Source: Gammaproteobacteria bacterium (GTDB taxonomy: Bacteria > Pseudomonadota > Gammaproteobacteria > Pseudomonadales > Pseudohongiellaceae). From it: a stretch of 53,567 nucleotides of DNA. The translations under genes were made by a program, and so were the position numbers. Positions 8,816-17,355 of this stretch are shown here, piece by piece (the first letter of the stretch is position 1; the number at the start of each line of letters is the position of its first letter). A model generated the notes under the pieces. The model worked only from the letters and a program-made list of their open reading frames with translations. It was not told the origin of the DNA and searched no databases. The stretch is from assembly GCA_030427065.1 (NCBI GenBank), contig JAUHWU010000006.1, positions 1 to 53,567 on the forward strand, given 5' to 3'.

Positions 8816-9361
8816 TTAATCACTCACTAGTTCCAGATAACGCCCCCAGTCAAAACAGGGACCAGGATCTGTCTTTCTGGTTGGGGCAATATCAGAGTGT
8901 CCGGTAATCCGGTCTGCTTTAATACCCGGATAATGCTGCATCAACAGGCTCGTGATATCGGCAAGGGCCGCATATTGATTGTCAGTATACGGCTCCTCAT
9001 CACACCCTTCCAGCTCAATGCCAATGGAAAAATCATTGCACTGCTGGCGCCCGTGAAAGCTGGACTCGCCAGCATGATGAGCTTTCTTATTAAAGGGAAC
9101 ATACTGCGTTACCTCACCCTGTCGATTAATTAGCAGGTGTGAGGACACACGCAAATCCTTCAGATCCCTGAAATAGGGATGCACTGAATGGTCAAGACAG
9201 TTACAAAACAGGTCATCAATATAATTACCCCCATACTTACCCGGAGGCAGGCTTATATTGTGAATAACCAGAAGGCTGATTTCTTCCCCTGGCGGTCGTT
9301 CAGTGAAATTCGGTGAAGGCTTTTGCCGCGCGTCCACCAGCTTATGATGATTAATTTCCAT
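8816..9361 (-). CDS. ampD: 1,6-anhydro-N-acetylmuramyl-L-alanine amidase AmpD
   Basis: 181-residue cytoplasmic zinc amidase that removes the peptide from anhydro-muropeptides in peptidoglycan recycling; in many species it thereby sets ampC beta-lactamase induction. The expected zinc ligands are visible: H34 in VIHNISLPPG, H155 in TGHSDIAPTRKTDPGP and D165 in the same motif, at almost the same numbers as in E. coli AmpD, with the nearby catalytic Lys present (K163). No signal peptide, as expected for AmpD rather than AmpDh paralogs. It is divergent from the retropepsin-like gene with 69 bases between, and near nadC as in other gammaproteobacteria. No ampE or ampR is present here. Confidence 0.96.
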   Translation of the reverse strand: MEINHHKLVDARQKPSPNFTERPPGEEISLLVIHNISLPPGKYGGNYIDDLFCNCLDHSVHPYFRDLKDLRVSSHLLINRQGEVTQYVPFNKKAHHAGESSFHGRQQCNDFSIGIELEGCDEEPYTDNQYAALADITSLLMQHYPGIKADRITGHSDIAPTRKTDPGPCFDWGRYLELVSD

Positions 9362-9430
9362 ATTTCCATATTACCTCATGCACCAGCGTGTTTATAATCG
9401 GAACATGCACATGACAAATAATTCAATAGA

Positions 9431-9964
9431 ATGAATTCAAACGACCCGGAAAAAAGTACCAGACGAATTGGACAGCTTATGATTGCTGGCGGCTTTGTCC
9501 TTGCGCTGATACTGCTGACCACATTATTTAATGGCTACCTGAATAATGCACGTAATCCGAATGCTAAGCCTGAGTCCACTATCAACGCGTTTGGCGAGGC
9601 CGAGTTGACCCTTGTAAGTAACCGTCTTGGGCAGTACGTGGTCACAGGATATATTAATAATATTCCTGCAGAATTTATTCTCGATACCGGGGCAACGGAT
9701 GTTGTGATTCCGCCCTCTCTGGCCCGGGCCAGTGGCCTTGAGTATGGTTACCAAAGTCAGGCCATGACCGCGAATGGGCTGGTTTCCATATACAGTACGA
9801 TCATCAAGGAGTTACGTCTGGGTAATATTACACTGGTGAATGTCCGGGCCAGCATCAATCCAGCCATGCATGAAAGCATGGTATTATTGGGCATGAGTGC
9901 GCTGGGTCAGATTGAGCTTTATCAGCAGGGCTCGCGCCTTACGCTTAGATACGATAACAAATGA
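9431..9964 (+). CDS. Membrane-anchored retropepsin-like aspartic protease
   Basis: 177-residue protein of the bacterial clan AA (retropepsin-like, TIGR02281-type) family. Seen: a short basic N-terminus, one membrane segment at about residues 17-36, then a single aspartic-protease lobe with the catalytic motif ILDTGATDVVIP (D85-T86-G87), a flap-like region around TANGLVSIYST, and the LLGMSALGQIEL motif typical of the family. Only one Asp motif is present, so activity would need a dimer, as in retroviral proteases. The protease part should face the periplasm. nadC follows after 57 bases on the same strand. The substrate is unknown. Confidence 0.85.
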   Translation: MNSNDPEKSTRRIGQLMIAGGFVLALILLTTLFNGYLNNARNPNAKPESTINAFGEAELTLVSNRLGQYVVTGYINNIPAEFILDTGATDVVIPPSLARASGLEYGYQSQAMTANGLVSIYSTIIKELRLGNITLVNVRASINPAMHESMVLLGMSALGQIELYQQGSRLTLRYDNK

Positions 9965-10021
9965 TCTTATCACCACTATATCAACTCATTTTCCTTACTG
10001 CTCAAGGTCCCTTTAGATTCC

Positions 10022-10855
10022 ATGACCACTCAATTACTTGAAGGCTTGTCAGAAACCGTCCGCGCCGCTCTCGCAGAAGATATTGGGTCCGGAGACATTA
10101 CGGCAGAACTTATTCCTGCAGAAAAGACTGCCACCGCACAAATTATTTCACGGGATCAGGGTATTCTTTGTGGAACACTATGGGCCAATGAAGTTTTCCA
10201 CCAAATAGATCCTGCTGTCACGCTTGAGTGGCATAAGCATGATGGCGATAGCATCAATATTAATGATGCCATCCTGACCGCACATGGCAAGGCCAGGTCA
10301 TTGCTAACCGCAGAACGCTCCGTGCTGAACTTTCTGCAGACACTCTCCAGTGTGGCCAGCAGTGCAAGAAAAATTGCGGATCGGGTAAAGCATACCCGTG
10401 TTAAAATTCTGGATACCCGCAAAACCATTCCCGGCCTGAGACGTGCGCAAAAATTTGCTGTGCTCACTGGTGGTTGCTTCAATCATCGTATTGGCCTCTA
10501 TGACGCCTACCTGATCAAGGAAAATCACATTAATGCCTGCGGCAGTATAGGCAATGCCATTAACACTGCCCGAAAACACCATGAAGGAAAACCGGTTGAA
10601 GTTGAAGTGGAAACTATTGAACAGTTGAACGAAGCACTGGCTGCACACGCCGATATCGTCATGCTGGATAACTTTACCCTGCCCATGCTGAGTGAGGCTG
10701 TGGCTGTCAACGGTGGCAAAATCAGACTGGAAGCTTCAGGGGGATATGATCTCGATTCTGTTGTTGCCGTTGCAGAAACCGGAGTCGATTATATTTCTAT
10801 TGGAAGTATCACCAAGCATATTCAGGCTACTGACTTTAGCATGCTGTTTGATTAA
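10022..10855 (+). CDS. nadC: Nicotinate-nucleotide pyrophosphorylase (quinolinate PRTase)
   Basis: 277-residue enzyme of de novo NAD synthesis; converts quinolinate and PRPP to nicotinate mononucleotide, CO2 and pyrophosphate. Length is normal for the family. Recognisable blocks: EDIGSGDITAELIP near the N-terminus, LDTRKTIPGLR and GGCFNHRIGLYDAYLIKENH (substrate-binding Arg, His and Lys), EVEVET, MLDNF and the C-terminal EASGGYDLDSV...GVDYISIGSITKH barrel end. It is followed by a bidirectional terminator. nadA and nadB are not in this window. Confidence 0.97.
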   Translation: MTTQLLEGLSETVRAALAEDIGSGDITAELIPAEKTATAQIISRDQGILCGTLWANEVFHQIDPAVTLEWHKHDGDSININDAILTAHGKARSLLTAERSVLNFLQTLSSVASSARKIADRVKHTRVKILDTRKTIPGLRRAQKFAVLTGGCFNHRIGLYDAYLIKENHINACGSIGNAINTARKHHEGKPVEVEVETIEQLNEALAAHADIVMLDNFTLPMLSEAVAVNGGKIRLEASGGYDLDSVVAVAETGVDYISIGSITKHIQATDFSMLFD

Positions 10856-10900
10856 GCGTTTCCAATTCTCCAGCTGATTTTCGTAATATACAGGCTATGA

Positions 10901-10926
10901 AAAAAGGCCGTCATGACGGCCTTTTT
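10901..10926. terminator. Bidirectional intrinsic terminator
   Basis: AAAAAGGCCGTCA-TGACGGCCTTTTT: a perfect GC-rich stem flanked by A-run and T-run, so it can stop transcription from either side. It sits between the convergent nadC (plus) and the DUF1080 lipoprotein gene (minus), and marks the left end of the pilA-led block. Confidence 0.95.
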
Positions 10927-10951
10927 TTATTTCTACTGAAAAAATGAAAAG

Positions 10952-11539
10952 TTATAAACGCCTTATTCTCACATTACGAAACTTGATGGTTCCGGCACCA
11001 TACTGCAAGGAAATCGGGCCACTGGAAAAGTTATCATCGGTGCTATCAATGGTAGTAACGCCATTTAATTTAACCACAATGTGGTTACCTTCCATAGTGA
11101 TGTCATAGGTATTCCACTGATCCCAGGTGTCGATCACACGAGTAGGCGCCAGAAAATTGGGTATCCCGCCGGTACGACCACTCTGATCAGGGCGATCATC
11201 ATAAATGTTGGCTTCATAGGCACTTCTGTCAGTAATATTCGCAGGATCTGTAATACGCATGAATACGCCGCTATTGGCGCCTTCATGGTTCCAGAATTCA
11301 AGCTGAATCTGGAAGTCGGAATAACTTTCTTTGGTCACCAGATGACTGACCCCTGAAGCCGAGTCAGCAACAAACTCACCATTTTCAATACGCCAATTGG
11401 CATCCCCTACCCTGTCCCAGCCGGCAAAACTGCCTGACATGTCGGTCCAGTCGCCACTCCCCATGCTTGAACAGCCACCAAGGAACACTGTCAGACAGGC
11501 GATACTCATGATTGTCTTTATTGTTTTTAATATATCCAT
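10952..11539 (-). CDS. DUF1080 (3-keto-disaccharide hydrolase type) lipoprotein
   Basis: 195-residue predicted outer-membrane or periplasmic lipoprotein: signal peptide ending in the lipobox LGGC, then one concanavalin-like DUF1080 domain (WRIENGEFVAD, DFQIQLEFW, GANSGVFMRI, NTYDITMEGNHIVVKLNG, ISLQYGAGTIKFRNVRIR). DUF1080 domains are associated with sugar binding and 3-keto-disaccharide hydrolysis. The open frame extends 4 codons upstream to a TTG, but that stretch is itself the ribosome-binding site (GGAGAAG) of ATG 11539, which was chosen. It is the last gene before the terminator and the tail of the pilA-led gene block; a role on the same glycan is possible but only inferred. Confidence 0.85.
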   Translation of the reverse strand: MDILKTIKTIMSIACLTVFLGGCSSMGSGDWTDMSGSFAGWDRVGDANWRIENGEFVADSASGVSHLVTKESYSDFQIQLEFWNHEGANSGVFMRITDPANITDRSAYEANIYDDRPDQSGRTGGIPNFLAPTRVIDTWDQWNTYDITMEGNHIVVKLNGVTTIDSTDDNFSSGPISLQYGAGTIKFRNVRIRRL

Positions 11540-11673
11540 GATCTTCTCCAAATAGATTTCCCAAAAGGGTGTGCTTGAAACTAATAATACCTGAAAGTTG
11601 ACTTATTACTGAGATAATCTCCTCTTACCTGCCATATTGCCAATCCTGCTGAGACTCTTTGTCAGGTAACTGC

Positions 11674-13704
11674 TTAAGGGCCAAACTGCACATTCTCGAT
11701 AGCACTGAATATCTCCGGGGCAATACTGATAACGAATGGCCTGGATAAATGCTGATAATCGCGATAGACAATTTTATCCCCAATTTTTGCGCCACAATTA
11801 TTATCGGGACAAATCAGTGGATTTAAGTCCAGTATGCCTACATTACCAAACTCACTGGCTACCCAGGCCATATCATTGGCCAGTGTCTGATCCAGCGGGC
11901 TACCCGCAGAGGTCTCGCAGGTATTCAAATTTGATATAAATTCAGGCTGCCATTGTTTTCGTGCGAGACAAAATGGCCCATCAAAAGGTAATCTGAAAGA
12001 GCTTGAAATAATGTATATATTGCCTGTATTTTCTGACAATTGGCTAACAACCCGCTTTGTGCCATTTTGCCACTGTGATGGACTAAAACCATATTCAGCC
12101 GCACTACCCATAAAAAGTACATCCGGGTTTATTCCGGTAACAAATTCAATAACGCTATCTCGCCAATCACTGCAAATTGTATATTCCTCTCCTATACGGG
12201 GATAAAACCATGGCTCATCTACAAGTGGACAGGAAGACTTGGTTAGAACAATAAATCGCCACCCCTGTCCTACCAATTGTGTAGCAAGCGCAGAAAACCA
12301 TTGCACGCCAACACTATCTCCCAGCAGGACAGCAGTCTTTTCCGATTCGCCATCACCAAAAACACATGGCCTGACAACAGAGCTGAAATACCAGTCGTCA
12401 CAGCCCATGGCATAAATGACAGGCAAGTTACTTTTTACTTCACTGTAAATTCTTTGCTCAGGGAGATTAGCCCAGTCCAGTGATTTATTTTGCCAGAGAG
12501 TGCCTGACCAATAGACCGTTGTCATGATTAACAGGGAAAATGCCAAGGTGAGCGCTGGACGCCTGATTAACAGTCTATGCTGTCTTACTGGAGCTTCTAT
12601 GAGAAACATTGTTGCTGTAGCAAACAATAATGAAATTAAAACCAGTAAAAGTTGATAAATGACCCCCGGGCTATCTATCAGAGCCTTGCCAAGAACGAGG
12701 ACAGGCCAATGCCATAAATACCAGGCATAGGATACCTTGCCTATGAATTGCATTGGTCTGGGTGCAAGGATGATTGAGATGGAATTTGTCGATGGAAGCG
12801 ACCCTGAAAATATAATCAGCGCGGCGCCAAAGGAAGGAAGCAAAGCCCAGAAGCCTGGATATACCATCCTTTCGCCAAGCAATAGAGTTGCCACCAGGAT
12901 CAAGGCCAGACCAAACCAGCCGGACAAAAAAAGTAGAAACCTGTTTGGGGAATGATTTTCCACAGAATCTGCATTGGAATATTGATCCCGGTTAGTAAAT
13001 ATATAGGTAAGTGCCCCGAGTGCAAATTGCCACGCTCTTGAGGGCATTAGATAAAACCCCCAGAGCGGCTTGATATAGGAAAGAAGGATAGAGAGAAAAA
13101 GGAATAGAACAAAAATAATGGAAAAATACTTGTTCAAATGTGACGTGAAGCTAATCCGTGAACCATGTTGAGCAGACTTGAAGATTCCAAAAATAAAGAC
13201 AGGCCATATCAGGTAAAACTGCTCTTCAATTGCGAGAGACCAGGTGTGAAGAAATAGATTGCTTTCTGCAGCTGAAGAAAAATAGTCCAGCTCTGAAAAA
13301 CTGAATATAAAATTTGTGATCCAATACGGCACCCATTTAAAAGTTGACGCCTGGGTGACCTGCTCCATCGGAGCCAGAATAATACTCGCCAACACAGCTG
13401 TACCCGAAGTCATAACAGCCAAGGCAGGCAGCAATCTCTTCAGACGTCTGGCATAGAAATCAATAAAATTAATTTTTCCGGAATTACTTATCTCCTTGAT
13501 CAATAACCCGGAAATTAAATTCCCGGAAAGCACAAAGAAAACATCAACCCCGACAAAGCCTCCCTGCATCCATGGAATCCCTGCATGACAGGCAATAACA
13601 ACAAGAATCGCAAGAGCTCTTAAGCCTTCTATATCCGGCCTGAATTTGAGATGCACAGAGTCAGTAAAGGAGCCACTAACTGCAGTATTATTATGAGTAT
13701 TCAC
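11674..13704 (-). CDS. Acyltransferase-3 / SGNH O-acyltransferase (OafA type)
   Basis: 676-residue integral membrane protein that probably adds an acyl (often acetyl) group to a surface or lipid-linked sugar. Seen: an N-terminal acyltransferase-3 domain with RPDIEGLRALAIL and the catalytic-type His (H40) before GGFVGVDVFFVLSG, about ten membrane helices, then a periplasmic SGNH domain with GDSVGVQW (nucleophile Ser near residue 464) and the D-x-x-H motif in DYQHLSRP. OafA-like proteins with this fusion O-acetylate LPS or other glycans. The usual SGY of the family is SGN here. It follows the aminotransferase gene on the same strand after 80 bases and fits as a decorating enzyme for the locally made sugar. 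Confidence 0.9.
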   Translation of the reverse strand: MNTHNNTAVSGSFTDSVHLKFRPDIEGLRALAILVVIACHAGIPWMQGGFVGVDVFFVLSGNLISGLLIKEISNSGKINFIDFYARRLKRLLPALAVMTSGTAVLASIILAPMEQVTQASTFKWVPYWITNFIFSFSELDYFSSAAESNLFLHTWSLAIEEQFYLIWPVFIFGIFKSAQHGSRISFTSHLNKYFSIIFVLFLFLSILLSYIKPLWGFYLMPSRAWQFALGALTYIFTNRDQYSNADSVENHSPNRFLLFLSGWFGLALILVATLLLGERMVYPGFWALLPSFGAALIIFSGSLPSTNSISIILAPRPMQFIGKVSYAWYLWHWPVLVLGKALIDSPGVIYQLLLVLISLLFATATMFLIEAPVRQHRLLIRRPALTLAFSLLIMTTVYWSGTLWQNKSLDWANLPEQRIYSEVKSNLPVIYAMGCDDWYFSSVVRPCVFGDGESEKTAVLLGDSVGVQWFSALATQLVGQGWRFIVLTKSSCPLVDEPWFYPRIGEEYTICSDWRDSVIEFVTGINPDVLFMGSAAEYGFSPSQWQNGTKRVVSQLSENTGNIYIISSSFRLPFDGPFCLARKQWQPEFISNLNTCETSAGSPLDQTLANDMAWVASEFGNVGILDLNPLICPDNNCGAKIGDKIVYRDYQHLSRPFVISIAPEIFSAIENVQFGP

Positions 13705-13784
13705 TGGGTTTTCCGCTAATTCACCAATCTTATAACTATTAAATGAGTACTAATTATAAGAAATAAATCATGAAAATTATTCGG

Positions 13785-14909
13785 CTACGAAAGACTTGAT
13801 TTAACTGACTCACAAATGGTTTTAAGATTCTCGTCAGACACGTAGGGATGCATCGGCAAGCTTAAAACTTCACTTGATAACTGAACTGATTGCTTCAGCT
13901 CAAGCGGATTAATGACATCTGGATCCAGTTCAGCAAAAGCTTTTTGCTGGTGCAGGCATTTTTTATAATAAATCATACTTGGAATATCTCTGGCCGCTAA
14001 ATATGATTTAATGGTTTCTCTACGCGCAGATCTGATCGTGTACTGCGCCCAACTGGAAATATATCCTTTTGGCACTACTGGCGTTGTCACATAATCGCCC
14101 AGTAGTTTTTCATATCTGTCGGCAATCTGGTTTCTTAATGCTATTTCTTCCGGGAAAACTTCTAACTTTTCCAGCAACACGGCTGCCTGTATCGTATCCA
14201 ATCGGCTATTCATACCAATCCGGATATTATCGTATTTATCATCTCCCTTCCCATGTTGGGCTAACGATCTGATAATTTGGGCATAAGCATCACTGTTTGT
14301 AAAAACGGCTCCTCCATCCCCATAGCAACCTAATGGTTTGGAAGGAAAAAAACTTGTTGTGGAAATATCTCCAAAACTACATGCTTTTACGTTATTTATT
14401 GAGCCACCAAAGCCCTGGGCAGCATCTTCCAGAATTTTTAAATTATACTTCTTTGCTATTTTGGTAATTGAATCATAATCTGCGGGCAAGCCAAATAAAT
14501 CCACCGTCAGTATCACTTCAGGAATAGCATGCGCCCTTGCCTGAAGCTCAAGAATGGTTTTTTCTAGACTAACGGGGCACATATTAAAATTGTTGGGATC
14601 ACAGTCGACAAAAACAGGTATTGCGCCACAAACGGCAATCGCCTCTGCGCTTGCAAAAAATGTGAAGGCAGGACATAAAACCAGATCTCCTTGCTGAACA
14701 TCCAGGGCAAGCAATCCCAGCACCAATGCATCTGTACCATTGGCACAGGTAATGGCATTTTTAACATTAAGAAATTCCTGTAAGCGAACTTCCAGCTCAT
14801 TCACCTCAGGACCATTAATATAGGCCCCGTGATTCAGGACTTGCTGAATTCTTGAATCTATTTTGCTCTTTAGTAAAGAGTATTGGGAATTGAGATCAAT
14901 AAATTGCAT
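13785..14909 (-). CDS. wbpE: WbpE-like UDP-sugar 3-aminotransferase
   Basis: 374-residue PLP enzyme of the DegT/DnrJ/EryC1/StrS family, very close in motif content to Pseudomonas aeruginosa WbpE, which transfers an amino group from glutamate to UDP-3-keto-GlcNAc-uronic acid. Shared stretches include EFIDL-like MQFIDLNSQYS at the start, CANGTDAL, EDAAQGFGGS (PLP-binding Asp), FFPSKPLGCYGDGGA with the Schiff-base Lys, and GMNSRLDTIQAAVLL. It abuts the acetyltransferase gene with no gap: that gene's stop is immediately followed by this ATG. With WbpB and WbpD it should give UDP-GlcNAc(3NAc)A. The exact substrate is inferred from family likeness. Confidence 0.9.
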   Translation of the reverse strand: MQFIDLNSQYSLLKSKIDSRIQQVLNHGAYINGPEVNELEVRLQEFLNVKNAITCANGTDALVLGLLALDVQQGDLVLCPAFTFFASAEAIAVCGAIPVFVDCDPNNFNMCPVSLEKTILELQARAHAIPEVILTVDLFGLPADYDSITKIAKKYNLKILEDAAQGFGGSINNVKACSFGDISTTSFFPSKPLGCYGDGGAVFTNSDAYAQIIRSLAQHGKGDDKYDNIRIGMNSRLDTIQAAVLLEKLEVFPEEIALRNQIADRYEKLLGDYVTTPVVPKGYISSWAQYTIRSARRETIKSYLAARDIPSMIYYKKCLHQQKAFAELDPDVINPLELKQSVQLSSEVLSLPMHPYVSDENLKTICESVKSSLS

Positions 14910-15497
14910 TCAGTCACTTTTAGTCAATATTTTTAAAACTCTGCCATTCAGGACATAAGTCTCACCGCTATGGGGACAAACTTCCTGTGCCTTGCCTTCC
15001 AATGGTAAAGCCAGTTTTTCTCCATGCCTACTTATCCAGCCAATCTGTTTTCCTGGATTTCCAACCACCAGAGCAAAATCCTCTACATCCTCCAGAACTA
15101 CAGCTCCAGCCCCTACAAAGCAATAACGGCCTATCGTGACGCCGCAACGAATGGTCGCATTAGCACCCAAACTGGCTCCCTGTTTAACCAAAGTAGGCAT
15201 ATATTCGTGCTTTCGGTCTATAAAAGCTCTTGGATTATGAACGTTGGTAAATACAACGGAGGGACCGCAGAACACGTCATTTTCAAGTATTACATTGTCG
15301 TAAATGGAAACATTATTTTGAATTTTTACATTATCACCAATGACTGCTTTTGAGCCCACGTAAATATTCTGCCCCAGGGTGCAATGGCTGCCGATTTTTG
15401 CATTGGAACAAATATGGGAAAAATGCCAGATACTGCTTCCTTCACCAATTTCTGCGCCATCGTCTATATATACAGACTCATGTTTAAAATAGGACAT
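14910..15497 (-). CDS. wbpD: WbpD-like UDP-sugar 3-N-acetyltransferase
   Basis: 195-residue left-handed beta-helix acetyltransferase. In P. aeruginosa, WbpD acetylates the 3-amino group of UDP-GlcNAc(3NH2)A with acetyl-CoA. Hexapeptide repeats are plain ([47 protein letters not shown]), followed by [33 protein letters not shown] and a CHC-like C-terminal tail of about 30 residues. It lies 7 bases downstream of wbpB and abuts wbpE, so the three are probably translated from one message. Confidence 0.9.
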   Translation of the reverse strand: MSYFKHESVYIDDGAEIGEGSSIWHFSHICSNAKIGSHCTLGQNIYVGSKAVIGDNVKIQNNVSIYDNVILENDVFCGPSVVFTNVHNPRAFIDRKHEYMPTLVKQGASLGANATIRCGVTIGRYCFVGAGAVVLEDVEDFALVVGNPGKQIGWISRHGEKLALPLEGKAQEVCPHSGETYVLNGRVLKILTKSD

Positions 15498-15504
15498 TGC
15501 CTGG

Positions 15505-16485
<981 letters not shown>

Positions 16486-16494
16486 TTACCAGGC

Positions 16495-17355
16495 TTATTC
16501 AGTATCTTTGTACATTAAAACCGTGATTTGTTCTGATACCAGACCAATTAGAAAGACTATTACTGCTGACAGGAACAATACCGCACTCATATTTGTAAAA
16601 ACATGCCGGGTCAGGAACGTATACATGTAATACCCAACTCCAGTGAAGAAAAAAGCCATGGCTGCTGGAATGAATATTTTTAGCGGTGAATATAGTGTGC
16701 CAATTTTAAAAATAATAATAAGAAACCGCATGCCGTCCTTGAGTATATTGACATGACTTTTGCCTTTACGTGCCAACGCAACAATAGGAATATATTTGAC
16801 ACTGAACCCAGCACGAAAAAAAGCCATAGTGATCGTGGTCGGATAAGAAAAGCCATTTGGAAGCAGATAAAGAAAACTTTTAAACTTCTTTCTATAAACA
16901 GCTCGAAATCCCGAGGTGAGATCAGCAACAGGATGACCCGAAATCAAGGTAGCCAACTTGTTATAAAAAGAATTGGCCAGAGATCTGCCAACGCTGGCTT
17001 GTGATTTACTATCACGAGCGCCAACACACATATCTGCACCATTTTTCAATTCAGCAAGTAGCAGACCGATATCTTTGGGCTGATGTTGACCATCGCCATC
17101 CATAAAAACAATGATGTCACCTTGCGCTGCTCTGGCCCCTGTCTTGATGCTTGCTCCGTTACCCTTGCTGTAAACATGGCTGATTACATTAACATTATTC
17201 GTTTTACAGACTTCTTCAGTTTTATCTGTTGAACCGTCATTAACGACAATTATTTCAGCCTGCGGATAAAGTGAAATTAATTCTGGCAATAAACTCTGCA
17301 GATTTATAGCTTCATTTTTTGCAGGTATAACGATGGTGAAATCTACGTTACTCAC
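16495..17355 (-). CDS. GT2 glycosyltransferase, polyprenyl-phosphate sugar synthase type
   Basis: 286-residue family-2 glycosyltransferase resembling dolichyl-phosphate mannose synthase and GtrB. Seen: TIVIPAKNEAINL, VVNDGSTDKT, a metal-binding VFMDGDGQHQP motif, SGFRAVYR, then two C-terminal membrane helices. Such enzymes load one sugar onto a polyprenyl phosphate at the cytoplasmic face. The start is GTG at 17355 with a GGGGAG ribosome-binding site; the longer open frame upstream runs into the preceding gene. The start overlaps the last 8 bases of the TMTC-like gene, so translation is coupled. GT-C transferases use polyprenyl-phosphate sugars as donors, so this enzyme is a natural partner for it. 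Confidence 0.85.
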   Translation of the reverse strand: MSNVDFTIVIPAKNEAINLQSLLPELISLYPQAEIIVVNDGSTDKTEEVCKTNNVNVISHVYSKGNGASIKTGARAAQGDIIVFMDGDGQHQPKDIGLLLAELKNGADMCVGARDSKSQASVGRSLANSFYNKLATLISGHPVADLTSGFRAVYRKKFKSFLYLLPNGFSYPTTITMAFFRAGFSVKYIPIVALARKGKSHVNILKDGMRFLIIIFKIGTLYSPLKIFIPAAMAFFFTGVGYYMYTFLTRHVFTNMSAVLFLSAVIVFLIGLVSEQITVLMYKDTE

